DNA of 64,000 nucleotides from Pseudahrensia aquimaris (GCF_042676045.1 NZ_JBHTJV010000003.1:310001-374000), one strand, 5' to 3'; counted from the first letter of the stretch, positions 53,035 through 62,917 are shown. The notes: a model not told the origin generated them from the sequence alone. Made by a program: numbers and translations.

Positions 53035-54210
53035 TTACTGGTCTTCGATACGCGCCAATTCCACCCAATTGCCGTCTTTGATGACGGAAATGATGACTTC
53101 GTCAGCGCCTTGGTGATCGGTTGCTGAATAGTCGACTGTGTTGCCAGAAATGACATCTTCGTAGTTCAGGCTTTCCATCGCTTTCTGGAACGTGTCGGCG
53201 TTCAAGTCTCTGCCAGCTGCTTCCAGTGCTTTGTGCATGGTGATGGCTGCAGAATAGCCCAACACAGCGCCTGTGCCCGGCAATTGCTCGCCTGTGGCCT
53301 CGGTGTATTGCTTGAAGAACTTCTGCACTTCTGGCTTGTCCATGCGGGAGAGCAAATCAGCCCAACCGGCAGCGGCATACATGCCCTCGGTCACGCCACC
53401 TGGCACTTTGGCCATGACAGTGTGGAAGCCAGCGGACGAGTTGATGAAGAACATGTCTTTATCCATGCCCAACTTCTTGGCCGTGCCAGCAACCGTGATC
53501 GCCTGACGCACGCCCAAAGCCATAGCGACGATCTGACAACCGTCTGACTTCAGTTTTTGCAGCGAACCGACGAAGTCGCCTTCGTCCGGCTTGTGCGTTG
53601 TTTCAGAGACGAACTCCAAACCGTCCATCGCCGAAGCGGCATCTTGTGCGCCAGCCACGATTTCTTTGCCGAAGTCGGTTGGCAGCGTCATGGTGCAGAT
53701 TTTCGACACGCCTTTTTCTTTGGCCAAATACGGCACACCAGCTTTGATCTGCGCGTAGTAGGACGCTGTTCCCGCATATTTAAACTGCGAGAAAGGTTCG
53801 TTCATTTGGCGCGCGGCTGAAAGCGGCGAGACGTTGGGAATGCGCTTTGCTTCCAACACAGGGAAGGCAGCGATGTTCATGGGCGTGCCGAGCGACAGCA
53901 ACATGGCGAAAACGCCGTCACCGTTGACCAGCTTGTTCATGCCCTGAATGGCTTTCGGCATCTGATAACCATGATCTTCCACAACAAAGCGGATTTTACG
54001 ACCGTGGACACCACCGGCAGCGTTCAGTTCATCGAAGTAAAGCTGTGCAGCCTTGGTGGCAGGGCCGCCAAAGGCGGCAAAAACGCCTGATAGATCGTTG
54101 TTGGAGCCGATCAGGATTTCGGTGTCAGTGACCCCCTGTTCGGCGTGGGCTGGCATGGCCAGCATGGATGTTGCTGCGGCGGCAAGCGCCAGTTTCTTGA
54201 GCATTTTCAT
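53035..54210 (-). CDS. Branched-chain amino acid-type ABC transporter, substrate-binding protein
   Basis: A 391-residue periplasmic binding protein (LivK/HmgL type I fold, Peripla_BP_6). Signal peptide MKMLKKLALAAAATSMLAMPAHA is 23 residues; the mature part begins EQGVTDTEILIGS, typical of LivK-like proteins, and shows FAAFGGPATKAAQLYFDELNAAGG. The start at 54210 has a perfect GGAGGA site; upstream codons in frame to 54246 lack one. Ligand is not fixed: LivK-like proteins at acyl-CoA ligase loci often bind aromatic or short carboxylic acids. It follows the acyl-CoA synthetase gene by 54 bases and precedes a terminator. Confidence 0.9.
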   Translation of the reverse strand: MKMLKKLALAAAATSMLAMPAHAEQGVTDTEILIGSNNDLSGVFAAFGGPATKAAQLYFDELNAAGGVHGRKIRFVVEDHGYQMPKAIQGMNKLVNGDGVFAMLLSLGTPMNIAAFPVLEAKRIPNVSPLSAARQMNEPFSQFKYAGTASYYAQIKAGVPYLAKEKGVSKICTMTLPTDFGKEIVAGAQDAASAMDGLEFVSETTHKPDEGDFVGSLQKLKSDGCQIVAMALGVRQAITVAGTAKKLGMDKDMFFINSSAGFHTVMAKVPGGVTEGMYAAAGWADLLSRMDKPEVQKFFKQYTEATGEQLPGTGAVLGYSAAITMHKALEAAGRDLNADTFQKAMESLNYEDVISGNTVDYSATDHQGADEVIISVIKDGNWVELARIEDQ

Positions 54211-54264
54211 TTGTGTTCCTCCGGTTTGTTGCCGACACGCTCCCACGTCGGCGGATAAGAAAGG

Positions 54265-56163
54265 CTAGTACATTTCGGCGATGAGCGCCGCATGTTTTTC
54301 CTCCACGAAGCCACGTTTCAGCTTCATGGTCGGGGTCAGTTCGTCGTCCTCCGCCGTCAACAAAATGTCGATGAGGCGAAATTTCTTTATCTGTTCAACT
54401 TGCGCGAAATCTTTGTTCACTTCGTCGATAACGTCACCAACGAGTTTCTGAACTTCCGGCGCAGCGCAGAGCGATGCGTAGTTGTTGAACGGTATACGTC
54501 TGTCTTGTGCGAACTTTTCGACATTTTCCTGGTCGATCATCACGAGGCAGGACAGATATTTGCGGCGGTCACCGATGATGACAGCATCCGAAATATAGGG
54601 TGAGAATTTCAAGCGGTTTTCAATTTCCGCAGGCGTGATGTTCTTGCCACCTGCCGTGATGATGATGTCTTTCAAACGGCCTGTAATTGTGACGTAGCCT
54701 TCGTTGTCGACATAACCGACATCGCCAGTGCGTAACCATCCATCTTCGGTGAAGGTTTCTGCGGTCTTTTCGGGCTTGTTGAGATAGCCCTGAAACACGT
54801 TACCGGCTTTGTACTGAATTTCGCCATCTGTTGCGATGCGCACTTGGGCACCCGGCACTGGCTTGCCGACAGAGCCAATCTTGTGCTCACCGAATGTGTT
54901 GATGGAAATCACACCGCTTGATTCCGTCATACCGTAGCCTTCCAGCACCGGCGCGCCGATGGAATGGAACCATTTGAGCAATTCCGGCGATATGGGCGCA
55001 GCGCCTGAACCGCCGCGGCGCAGACGATCCATGCCGAGCATACGCCGCAGATTGCGCAATACCATGAAGTCCCAGAACCTGTAAGACAAAGAACCTGCCG
55101 CTTCAGGATCAGCACCATTCATGATTGCTTCTGCGCGTCGTTCGCCGGCCGCCAGCGCTTGCTTGTAGGCCCAGCGCTGCATGGCCGTTGCGTCGGATGT
55201 AAGGATAGACACGCGCGAGTATATTTTTTCCCAAAGCCGCGGCACAGCAACGAACGTATGCGGCGAGACTTCTTGCAGATTGTCGAAAACCGTCTCTGGG
55301 CTTTCGGCAAAGTTCAACGTGGCGCGAGAGACGAGCGGGCCGAAGCCTGAAAAGAGGCGTTCCAGAATGTGACAAAGGGGCAGGAAGCAAATTTGCTCGT
55401 CTGTCGCATAGGTCGGTGCGCCGACCATGCCGGATGACAGCGAGTGGAAGATATTTCCATGACTGATCATCGCGCCCTTGGGCATGCCGGTTGTGCCGGA
55501 GGTGTAGACGAGGATGGCGATGTCATCGGGTTTGCTCTTGGCAATCTCTTCTTCGAACCGGCCCGGATTGGCCTTCTCGAATTCGCGGCCCATCGCGTAC
55601 AGATCTTCGATGAAAATGACCTTATCGTCCGAGAAGTCATGCAGGCCGTCGCGGTCGAACACGATCGCTTTGGTGAGGCCGGGCATTGCGTCTTTGACTT
55701 CGAGAAACTTGTCGAGCTGCTCGTCGTTTTCCAGAAACAGGAAACGGCTGTCAGAATCGTTGACCAGATATTCGAGCTGACTGGCGCTGTCTGTCGTGTA
55801 AACGCCGGAGCCGATCCCACCAACGCATTGGGTTCCGAGATCAGCGAACAGCCATTCCTTGTTGTCTTCCGACAAAATGGAGACAACTTCGCCGCGCTTC
55901 AGGCCCAATGACATAAGGCCGAGGCCGACGAGTTTGGCGTTTTGATAGTAATCGTTCCAAGAGAACGATAGCCAAATGCCGAAGTCCTTCTCCCGCATGG
56001 CGGTGCGTTCGCCCAGCTCTGCGCAACGGGCCTGAAACAGTTTGGGCAGCGTGTCATAGCCATCGATGAAGAATGGGCCTTGCGCCATATCAGCATTTAC
56101 TTTGATGCCGTTTATGTCCTGCATTGCTGGCATTTCAGCCGCTTTGTGGGTCTTCAAATCCAT
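54265..56163 (-). CDS. AMP-dependent acyl-CoA synthetase (long-chain fatty-acid type)
   Basis: A 632-residue adenylating enzyme forming acyl-CoA from a free acid, ATP and CoA. The P-loop YTSGTTGMPKGAM (about 214-226), A5-type EGYGMTESSG, A7-A8 RTGDVGYVDNEGYVTI, and A10 Lys near GGKNITPAEIEN follow the ANL order. The closest family pattern is FadD15-type long-chain synthetase. The start at 56163 (MDLKTHKAAEM) is preceded by GGAGGT with 7-base spacing; the longer frame starts at 56178. It sits between livF and livK, so the imported substrate is likely activated here. Confidence 0.93.
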   Translation of the reverse strand: MDLKTHKAAEMPAMQDINGIKVNADMAQGPFFIDGYDTLPKLFQARCAELGERTAMREKDFGIWLSFSWNDYYQNAKLVGLGLMSLGLKRGEVVSILSEDNKEWLFADLGTQCVGGIGSGVYTTDSASQLEYLVNDSDSRFLFLENDEQLDKFLEVKDAMPGLTKAIVFDRDGLHDFSDDKVIFIEDLYAMGREFEKANPGRFEEEIAKSKPDDIAILVYTSGTTGMPKGAMISHGNIFHSLSSGMVGAPTYATDEQICFLPLCHILERLFSGFGPLVSRATLNFAESPETVFDNLQEVSPHTFVAVPRLWEKIYSRVSILTSDATAMQRWAYKQALAAGERRAEAIMNGADPEAAGSLSYRFWDFMVLRNLRRMLGMDRLRRGGSGAAPISPELLKWFHSIGAPVLEGYGMTESSGVISINTFGEHKIGSVGKPVPGAQVRIATDGEIQYKAGNVFQGYLNKPEKTAETFTEDGWLRTGDVGYVDNEGYVTITGRLKDIIITAGGKNITPAEIENRLKFSPYISDAVIIGDRRKYLSCLVMIDQENVEKFAQDRRIPFNNYASLCAAPEVQKLVGDVIDEVNKDFAQVEQIKKFRLIDILLTAEDDELTPTMKLKRGFVEEKHAALIAEMY

Positions 56164-56168
56164 GTTCG

Positions 56169-56948
56169 TTACCTCCACGTTTTGCGCTGTTTCCAGCGGC
56201 GCTGTCCGCGCTGATTTTCGTCGGCACTCACCCCCAGATAAAACTCTTGCACGTCTTTCGACGAAGCCAATGTACTGGCTTCGTCCGCCATCACGATGCG
56301 GCCAAGCTCCATGACATAACCGAAGTCTGCAAGCTCCAACGCCACATGGGCGTTTTGCTCAACCAACATCATGGTCACTTTTTGCTCGCGGTTCAAACGA
56401 CCGATAATCTCAAAAATTTCTTCCGTCAGCAGTGGCGAAAGACCGAGGCTCGGTTCATCCAGCAGCATGATACGCGGCTTTGCCATGAGGCCACGACCGA
56501 TGGCGAGCATTTGTTGCTGGCCGCCAGAAAGCGTTCCGGCCTGTTGCGCAGAGCGTTCCTTCAAAATCGGAAAATATGTGTAGACCATTTCCATGTCAGT
56601 GGCGATGTTGGCGGCACCGTCTGAGCGGGTGTAGGCACCCATCGAGATGTTTTCAGCCACCGTCAGAAGCGGGAAAATCTCGCGGCCCTCCGGCACATGA
56701 ACAAGGCGCTTGGCCACAACACGGTCCGGCTCCATGCCCTGAATTTCTTCGCCCTCGAGAACGACCGTTCCTTTTTCAGGATCCATCACGCCGGAGATGG
56801 TTTTCAGGAGCGTTGTTTTGCCCGCACCATTTGCGCCCAAAACGGTTACGATCTGACCCTCACGCACTTCCAGCGACACGCCGCGAATGGCCATGATCGG
56901 TCCATAGTAGGATTCCAGGTTGTCGACCTTGAGAACAGGTTGACTCAT
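56169..56948 (-). CDS. livF: Branched-chain amino acid-type ABC transporter ATPase, LivF
   Basis: A 259-residue ATPase: Walker A GANGAGKTT (about 34-42), signature LSGGQQQMLAIGR (about 138-150), Walker B IMLLDEPSLGLSP. The short family length and LLTEEIFEIIGRLN are LivF-like. Overlaps LivG by ATGA at 56945-56948. The unusual C-terminal tail (ADENQRGQRRWKQRKTWR) is basic and longer than in typical LivF. Confidence 0.93.
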   Translation of the reverse strand: MSQPVLKVDNLESYYGPIMAIRGVSLEVREGQIVTVLGANGAGKTTLLKTISGVMDPEKGTVVLEGEEIQGMEPDRVVAKRLVHVPEGREIFPLLTVAENISMGAYTRSDGAANIATDMEMVYTYFPILKERSAQQAGTLSGGQQQMLAIGRGLMAKPRIMLLDEPSLGLSPLLTEEIFEIIGRLNREQKVTMMLVEQNAHVALELADFGYVMELGRIVMADEASTLASSKDVQEFYLGVSADENQRGQRRWKQRKTWR

Positions 56949-57748
56949 GCCGCGTCCTCCTTCTTGGACTTCCCTGTCTTGGAGACCCCCTTCGTGCCGA
57001 GATAAGCCTCAATCACCGCCGGATGCGATTGCACTTCGGCGGACGTTCCGGTCGCCAATTCTTTGCCATCAGCCAGAGCAAGCACGCGGTTGGAGACGGC
57101 GGAAACGAGGCCCATGTCGTGCTCGACCATGAGCACGGTTATGCCGAGTTGTTTTTGGATATCTTCAATCCAGAAGGCCATATCCTGTGTCTCTTCGACG
57201 GAAAGGCCTGAGGCCGGTTCGTCGAGCAGCAAAAGGCGCGGTTCTGTCGCCAAAGCGCGACCCAATTCGACGACCTTGCGCACGCCATATGGCAGGCCAG
57301 AAATCATCTTGTCGCGGTATGCCTGGAGATCCAGGAAATCGATCACCTGTTCCACTGCTTCGCGGTGGCGGCGTTCTTCGTCGCGCACTTTCGGCGTGAA
57401 AATCAGCTCCGATATCATGCCGGTTTTGCGGTGGCGCTGGCGGCCAACGAGCAAGTTGTGCAGCACGGTCGCTTGTTCGAACAATTCGATGTTTTGAAAC
57501 GTGCGCGCGATACCCAGCATCGGCACTTCGTCTGAACGACGCTTCAGCAGGTCTTTGCCATCAAACGTGATGCGCCCTTCCGCAGGGTCATAGAACCGCG
57601 AGACGAGGTTGAACATTGTGGATTTGCCAGCACCGTTTGGCCCGACAAGGGCGAAGACTTCGCCCTCCTCGATTTTCACCGACACATCGTTGACGGCGAC
57701 AACACCGCCAAAACGCAGCGTGACGTGGTCGAATTCCAGCAGGCTCAT
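56945..57748 (-). CDS. livG: Branched-chain amino acid-type ABC transporter ATPase, LivG
   Basis: A 267-residue ATPase: Walker A GPNGAGKST (about 36-44), PYGVRKVVELGRALA in place of the signature region LSGGQ-like segment, Walker B LLLLDEPASGLS. This LSGG-to-PYGV signature change is common in LivG-type subunits. The ATG at 57748 overlaps the livM stop by ATGA, which sets the start over an in-frame codon at 57844. It works as the partner of LivF on the cytosolic face. Confidence 0.92.
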   Translation of the reverse strand: MSLLEFDHVTLRFGGVVAVNDVSVKIEEGEVFALVGPNGAGKSTMFNLVSRFYDPAEGRITFDGKDLLKRRSDEVPMLGIARTFQNIELFEQATVLHNLLVGRQRHRKTGMISELIFTPKVRDEERRHREAVEQVIDFLDLQAYRDKMISGLPYGVRKVVELGRALATEPRLLLLDEPASGLSVEETQDMAFWIEDIQKQLGITVLMVEHDMGLVSAVSNRVLALADGKELATGTSAEVQSHPAVIEAYLGTKGVSKTGKSKKEDAA

Positions 57749-58839
57749 CGCACGCGCTCCGTCTTTAGGTAAGATTTCTGGCGGCGGAACATATCGCGGC
57801 GGTAGAACGGGAACAGCTCGAAATAGGTTCGCACTTTCAACCAACGGCCATACAAGCCCATCGGCTCAAACAGAATGAAGCCGATCAGAATGGCGGCGAA
57901 GATGCCGCTCTCCAAGCCAGGCACGTTGATGTTGATGTCAAAGGCGGTGGATAGGAACGTGCGGCCGTTGGCGATCAAAACCGGAATGACCCCGACGACG
58001 ATGGCCCCAAGAAACGCGCCGTGAATGAAGCCAAGTCCACCGATCACGATCATCAATAGCAATGTGATGGACAGCACCAGATCGAAGGTTTCGGAATTGA
58101 CGAAACCAGCCGAATGGCCAAGCAACGAGCCGGAAAGCCCCGCGAAGGTTGCTGACAGGAACAGCGCCTTGGTCTTTGTCACGGTCAGGTTGATGCCCAT
58201 CGCTTGCGCGGAGATTTCAGAGTCGCGCACGGCGGTGAACGAGCGGCCCAAAGGTGCCCGAAGGAGATTGCGGTAGACCAGCATCACGATAACCACGACC
58301 GCCAGACAGACATAGTAGAAGGCGTATGGGGTCGCAAAACGGTTCACCGTGAAACCAAAGATCGAAATGTCCGGCACCACAATACCGCTGACACCGCCGG
58401 TCCACGGTTCGGCAAGAATGATGATATCTGCGATGAGGATCGACAAAGCCAGTGTTGCGAGCGCTAGATACACCCCGTGAAGCCGCAAAACAGGCAGTGC
58501 GATCAACGCGCCCAGACCGCCAGCGATCAAACCGGACAGCGGGAAAGCGATGAGCCAAGGCACACCAGCTTCCAGCATTTTTACGTTGGCATAGCAGCCA
58601 AGTGCCATGAAAAAGGCGTGGCCCAAACTGGGCAGACCCGTATGACCCGTCAGCAACATCAGCCCCATGCCTGCGATAGCAAGGATCAAAACGCTGGTCA
58701 CTTCGCCAATCGCATATCCAGAAAGCAAAAGCGGCAAGCCCAACATCCCAATGGCCAGCAGCGCATACCAGAAAGCCTGCGCGCCGTGTTTGAAGAGGCG
58801 GATATCGGCGTCATATGAGGTTTTGAAAACGAAACGCAT
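57745..58839 (-). CDS. livM: Branched-chain amino acid-type ABC transporter permease, LivM
   Basis: A 364-residue inner-membrane permease of about ten helices, with GHTGLPSLGHAFFMALGCYA (EAA-loop-like region near residues 64-83) and SFTAVRDSEISAQAMGI. It overlaps livG by ATGA and is 4 bases after livH. Confidence 0.92.
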   Translation of the reverse strand: MRFVFKTSYDADIRLFKHGAQAFWYALLAIGMLGLPLLLSGYAIGEVTSVLILAIAGMGLMLLTGHTGLPSLGHAFFMALGCYANVKMLEAGVPWLIAFPLSGLIAGGLGALIALPVLRLHGVYLALATLALSILIADIIILAEPWTGGVSGIVVPDISIFGFTVNRFATPYAFYYVCLAVVVIVMLVYRNLLRAPLGRSFTAVRDSEISAQAMGINLTVTKTKALFLSATFAGLSGSLLGHSAGFVNSETFDLVLSITLLLMIVIGGLGFIHGAFLGAIVVGVIPVLIANGRTFLSTAFDININVPGLESGIFAAILIGFILFEPMGLYGRWLKVRTYFELFPFYRRDMFRRQKSYLKTERVR

Positions 58840-58843
58840 CGGC

Positions 58844-59719
58844 CTACACCTTCTTCTTTTGGGTTTGCGAAAAAATACCGTCAGGGCGGAAGATCAGGAC
58901 CAGCAACAAAATTGCGTAAGGCGCGATTTGCGAAATTCCTGGAACGCCATAGCGCGATGCCAATTGCTCAACCACGCCGATGATTAGACCGCCAACCAGC
59001 GCACCCGGCAACGAACCAAAACCACCGATGGCTGCGGCTGCGAATGCTTTGATGCCCAGCAGTCCGATGCTTGGTTCAATCGCGCCTTTGGAGGCGAACA
59101 GGATGCCAGCAACCGCAGCCACCGCGCCTGAAAGGCCCCAGACGAGGCTTTGAACCCGCTTGACGGGGATGCCCATGTAATAAGCGGCCAATTGGTTTTG
59201 TGACGCCGCCTGCATGGAAATGCCAAGCTTGGTCTTGGAGAAGAACAAGTAGAGCATGACCGTGAGCAGGATGGTCACGATGATAATCGTGAATTCCTCA
59301 GCGCCGAGAACGACCCCGAACAGCCTCACCTCATTACCGACGAACGGGCTTTCCAGCGAGACCGGCTCGTGGCTCCAGATGGTGCCCGCCGCAAAGCGCA
59401 GGATAAAGCCAAGCGCAATGGTCAACACCACAATGGCGACTTGCGACTGCCCGAACATATGGCGCAGCACCGTTCGGTCGAAGAGATAGCCGAAGGCGAA
59501 CATAATTATGATCGACAACGCCACAGCCACGCCAAACGGCAGACCCATGAAATCCTGATTGGTGAAGCCGAGGCATAGAAACGCGCCCAGCATCATGAAA
59601 TCGCCTTGAGCGAAATTGACCGCTTCAGTGGCTTTGTAGATGAGCACAAAGCCAAGTGCGATGAGGCCATACACGCAGCCATTTGCTAGGCCGCTGACCA
59701 ACAGCTGGACGAGATCCAA
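58844..59719 (-). CDS. livH: Branched-chain amino acid-type ABC transporter permease, LivH
   Basis: A 291-residue permease with eight predicted helices. The start MDLVQLLVSGLANGCVYGLIA and the stretch KATEAVNFAQGDFMMLGAF are the family hallmark. First of the liv genes; 123 bases separate it from the MDR oxidoreductase gene upstream on the strand. Confidence 0.93.
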   Translation of the reverse strand: MDLVQLLVSGLANGCVYGLIALGFVLIYKATEAVNFAQGDFMMLGAFLCLGFTNQDFMGLPFGVAVALSIIIMFAFGYLFDRTVLRHMFGQSQVAIVVLTIALGFILRFAAGTIWSHEPVSLESPFVGNEVRLFGVVLGAEEFTIIIVTILLTVMLYLFFSKTKLGISMQAASQNQLAAYYMGIPVKRVQSLVWGLSGAVAAVAGILFASKGAIEPSIGLLGIKAFAAAAIGGFGSLPGALVGGLIIGVVEQLASRYGVPGISQIAPYAILLLVLIFRPDGIFSQTQKKKV

Positions 59720-59842
59720 CGCAGTATCCTCCCTGACGCTTTCTGAGCCGTGCGGCTCTTGGCGTCTTGTGTGAAATCCTAGTCGCAGAGCGCACCGTTG
59801 CCAAGGCCTCCCGCCCCGGCATCAGCGCGAATTATCGTTTGT

Positions 59843-60862
59843 TCACGGCTTGATAAAGACTTTACCGTTCGGTTTGGCAAGTTCTTCCGGCAGGCTCTCC
59901 ATCGCTTCCTCAAGCGATAGAATAGCGGTGACGTCGGTTTTCCACTCGCCCGTTGCAAAGCGCGTTTGCGCTGTTTGGATAGCGGCTACTTTTTCTTCCA
60001 TCGGCGTGGTCATCATCCAGCTTGTCAGCCAGAAACCTTCGATCTGTTTTTGCATGAAAATCAGTTGGCCCGGTTCCTGGATGGTTGGAAGCTCGGTGTC
60101 GAGCTTGCCATAGATCACCCAGCGCGCGCCGCGGCCCATTGTGTTGAACACGGACGCGGAGGTGTTGTTGGCGACTGCGTCGAGGAAAACGCGGGGTTTG
60201 TCGTTTCGGCAAATGCCGCTCAGTTCCTCGACAAAGTTTCCGTTCTCCGCATTGAGCACATGAGTTGCGCCCATGCCTTTGAGCAGATCAATCTGCTCGT
60301 CGCGGCGCACAAGCGCGATGGGGCTATAGCCTTCGTCTTTCGCCATAGAAATCATCAATTTGCACAATTGGCTGGCCCCGGCAGAGACAATGAAGCTTTT
60401 CTCGCCTTCCTTTTTCACCAAATCAAACATGGCGATTGCGGTAAGCGGATTGACGATCATGGCCGCCCCGTCCTCATCGCGCACGGCATCTATGAGCGGT
60501 ATGCAGGTTGCGGCCTCTGCAACCACATACTCGGCCCAAGCCCCCTGGGGCGAGGCGGCAAAAGCCACGCGCAGGCCCTTCAAGCCATCGGCAACGGCTC
60601 CGCCGCCAGATGATACGACTTCACCCACGCCTTCAAAGCCAGCGGCTTTTCCCGCGATGCGCTTCTGGCCGTAGAGGCCTTGGATGAACATCTCGTCAGA
60701 CGGGTTCACAGATGCCAGCGAAACCTTGATGACCACCTGGTCTTCCTTCGCCTCCGGCATGTCCAACTCGCCAAATGTGAGGTGTGTAGCCATGTCGGTA
60801 AGCTGAATGCTTTCCGGCGCTTTGGTGGCGAAACCGCCTTCTTTGAGGATGAGAGCTTTCAT
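59843..60862 (-). CDS. MDR-family oxidoreductase (zinc-free alcohol dehydrogenase / quinone reductase type)
   Basis: A 339-residue medium-chain dehydrogenase/reductase. N-terminal part is the GroES-like catalytic domain with FEGVGEVVSSGGGAV; the nucleotide-binding Rossmann domain carries SAGASQLCKLMISMAKDEG and FLDAVANNTSAS. The structural zinc-binding cysteines of alcohol dehydrogenases are absent, placing it with quinone reductase or enoyl reductase-like members. The start is 4 bases after the acyl-CoA dehydrogenase stop; likely reduces an enoyl or quinone intermediate of the same pathway. Confidence 0.9.
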   Translation of the reverse strand: MKALILKEGGFATKAPESIQLTDMATHLTFGELDMPEAKEDQVVIKVSLASVNPSDEMFIQGLYGQKRIAGKAAGFEGVGEVVSSGGGAVADGLKGLRVAFAASPQGAWAEYVVAEAATCIPLIDAVRDEDGAAMIVNPLTAIAMFDLVKKEGEKSFIVSAGASQLCKLMISMAKDEGYSPIALVRRDEQIDLLKGMGATHVLNAENGNFVEELSGICRNDKPRVFLDAVANNTSASVFNTMGRGARWVIYGKLDTELPTIQEPGQLIFMQKQIEGFWLTSWMMTTPMEEKVAAIQTAQTRFATGEWKTDVTAILSLEEAMESLPEELAKPNGKVFIKP

Positions 60863-60866
60863 GGGA

Positions 60867-62114
60867 TCACGCGATCTTCTGTTGGGTGTATTGTTTCAAT
60901 TCCTTGCGGGCGACCTGACGGCGGTGCACCGCGTCGGGGCCGTCTGCAAAGCGCAGGGTGCGAAGGTGCATCCACTGTTTCGCCAGAGGCGTGTCTTGCG
61001 AGATGCCAACGCCACCGTGCATCTGGATGGCATCATCGGTCACCTTCAAGGCAACAAGCGGTGCAACCACTTTGATCTGCGAAATCCACGGAGCAGCTTC
61101 ACGGGCATCGCCCTGATCCATCATCCAAGCGGCTTTCAGGCACAGCAGGCGGGCCTGTTCGATGGCCATACGGGCATCTGCAATCGTGTCGAAGTTCGCG
61201 CCCAGTTGGGCAATCGGCTTGCCAAAGGCTTCGCGGCGCAACGAGCGCTCGCACATCAGTTTCAGCGCATGTTCGGCTTGGCCGATGGCACGCATGCAGT
61301 GGTGAATGCGGCCCGGCCCAAGGCGGCCTTGTGAAATCTCAAAGCCCCTGCCCTCACCGAGCAGCAGGTTTGTTGCTGGGACACGCACATCGGTAAAGCG
61401 CATGTGCATGTGGCCATGGGGCGCGTCGTCCATTGTGAACACATGCATTGGTCGCAATATTTCAATGCCTTTGGTGTCGGCAGGCACAACGATCTGGCTG
61501 TGCTGAGCATGTTTGGGGTCATCGTCCGAGCCGGTTTTGACCATGACGATATAGACCTTGCAGCGCGGGTCACCCGCGCCGGAAATCCAGTGCTTTTCAC
61601 CGTTCAGAACGTATTCGTCGCCGTCGCGTACGCAGGACATTGAGATGTTGGTGGCATCTGATGATGCCACATCTGGTTCGGTCATCGCATAGGCCGAACG
61701 GATTTCGCCTGCGAGCAACGGTTTGAGCCATTTCTCTTTCAGCTCATCGTTCGCGTAACGCTCAAACACTTCCATATTGCCGGTGTCGGGTGCTGAGCAG
61801 TTGAAGACTTCGGCACCAAGATGCGCTTTGCCCATCTCTTCAGCCAAGTAGGCGTATTCCACCGTGCTGAGGCCATAGCCGCGCTCTGAATCCGTCAGCC
61901 AGAAATTCCATAGACCGCGCTTTCTTGCTTCAGCCTTCAGACCTTCGAGAATCTCCGTCTGACGCTCGGTATATTGCCAGCGGTCGCCTTTTTCGATCTC
62001 GTCTAGGAATTCTTTTTCCAGAGGCAGAACCTCATCTTGGATCATTTCGGCCACCTGGTCGCGCAGTGCGCGAACTTTGTCAGACATACCAAGATCCATT
62101 GCCGCGTCGCTCAT
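60867..62114 (-). CDS. Acyl-CoA dehydrogenase
   Basis: A 415-residue FAD-dependent dehydrogenase. N-terminal helical domain, a middle strand domain with YAMTEPDVASSDATNISMS and NGEKHWISGAGD, and a C-terminal helical domain with the RLGPGRIHHCMRAIGQAEHALKLMCERS and QMHGGVGISQDTPLAKQW motifs. It oxidises acyl-CoA to enoyl-CoA, passing electrons to ETF. Start overlaps the TetR stop by ATGA, so expression is coupled to the regulator. Confidence 0.95.
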   Translation of the reverse strand: MSDAAMDLGMSDKVRALRDQVAEMIQDEVLPLEKEFLDEIEKGDRWQYTERQTEILEGLKAEARKRGLWNFWLTDSERGYGLSTVEYAYLAEEMGKAHLGAEVFNCSAPDTGNMEVFERYANDELKEKWLKPLLAGEIRSAYAMTEPDVASSDATNISMSCVRDGDEYVLNGEKHWISGAGDPRCKVYIVMVKTGSDDDPKHAQHSQIVVPADTKGIEILRPMHVFTMDDAPHGHMHMRFTDVRVPATNLLLGEGRGFEISQGRLGPGRIHHCMRAIGQAEHALKLMCERSLRREAFGKPIAQLGANFDTIADARMAIEQARLLCLKAAWMMDQGDAREAAPWISQIKVVAPLVALKVTDDAIQMHGGVGISQDTPLAKQWMHLRTLRFADGPDAVHRRQVARKELKQYTQQKIA

Positions 62115-62815
62115 GCGCTTGCTCCCGTTTGTTTCAAGACTTCTTTGTCAGCCTGAATGCCAACGCCTTGCATAGCGAAGGTCACCAGATCAGCTGCAAT
62201 TTTTGCTTGTTCCCGTGCTGGATTTTCCGTGCGGGGCGAATACCAAAAGACTGTGCTGTTGATTACCGCCAGATAGCTCTTCGACGCCAACGATAGGTCG
62301 GAGACCGTCACGCCAGCCTCCTTAGCTGCCGCAGCAATTGCATTGCGGAAACGCGCTTCATAGGCATTTCGAATCTCTATCAACTCGTTCAGCGTATCGC
62401 GCTGCGCAGCCGTGGTTGAGCCCTGTTGGTGCAACTGCACCCCTTGGGCCAGCACGCGCTGATAATTTTGCCGCGCCATCAACACTGCCGCATGGGCGAA
62501 AGACTTGCGGGTCAGCTTCTGAATCGCGGTATCGGATCTGTTTGCCGTCGATTCGATTGCCTCGACGTTAATTTCCATTCCACGGCGATAAACCTCGAAG
62601 AACAAATCGGTCTTGGAGCGGAAATGGTGATAAATCATGCCTTTGGTTGCGCCAAGGTGGCGGGCAACATCATCAATCGAAGTTGCTGAAAAGCCCTGCT
62701 CCTTAAAGCACTCCGCGGCGGCATTGAGGACTTCCGTGCGGGCGTCAGGCGCGCCGTCGCTGGGCGCCGAAACGCCTCGCGTGCGTGTTTCCAATCGCTG
62801 TACGGCCGTATTCAT
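62111..62815 (-). CDS. TetR family transcriptional regulator
   Basis: A 234-residue repressor. Helix-turn-helix (about 30-75) with AAAECFKEQGFSATSIDDV and LGATKGMIYHHFRSKTDLFF; the C-terminal domain is of the type seen in regulators of acyl-CoA catabolism. I chose 62815 (MNTAVQRLE); a TTG 11 codons upstream is open. It starts the degradative operon and overlaps the dehydrogenase gene by ATGA. Its likely operator is the palindrome at 62898-62917, between it and the divergent SDR. Confidence 0.9.
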   Translation of the reverse strand: MNTAVQRLETRTRGVSAPSDGAPDARTEVLNAAAECFKEQGFSATSIDDVARHLGATKGMIYHHFRSKTDLFFEVYRRGMEINVEAIESTANRSDTAIQKLTRKSFAHAAVLMARQNYQRVLAQGVQLHQQGSTTAAQRDTLNELIEIRNAYEARFRNAIAAAAKEAGVTVSDLSLASKSYLAVINSTVFWYSPRTENPAREQAKIAADLVTFAMQGVGIQADKEVLKQTGASA

Positions 62816-62897
62816 TGGCTGCAGCTTAACCTCGCATTGTGCAGGCAAACCCTAGTCATCATTATCATCAGCCTGACCTCCCTCAGACAAATACGGG

Positions 62898-62917
62898 AAC
62901 ATACTACTCGGTATGTT
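62898..62917. promoter_or_regulatory. TetR-type operator palindrome
   Basis: AACATAC and GTATGTT, perfect 7-base arms around TACTCG, lie between the TetR gene and the divergent SDR gene, 80 bases from either start. The ACATAC...GTATGT layout resembles sites of many TetR repressors of acyl-CoA pathways; likely controls both directions. Confidence 0.65.
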
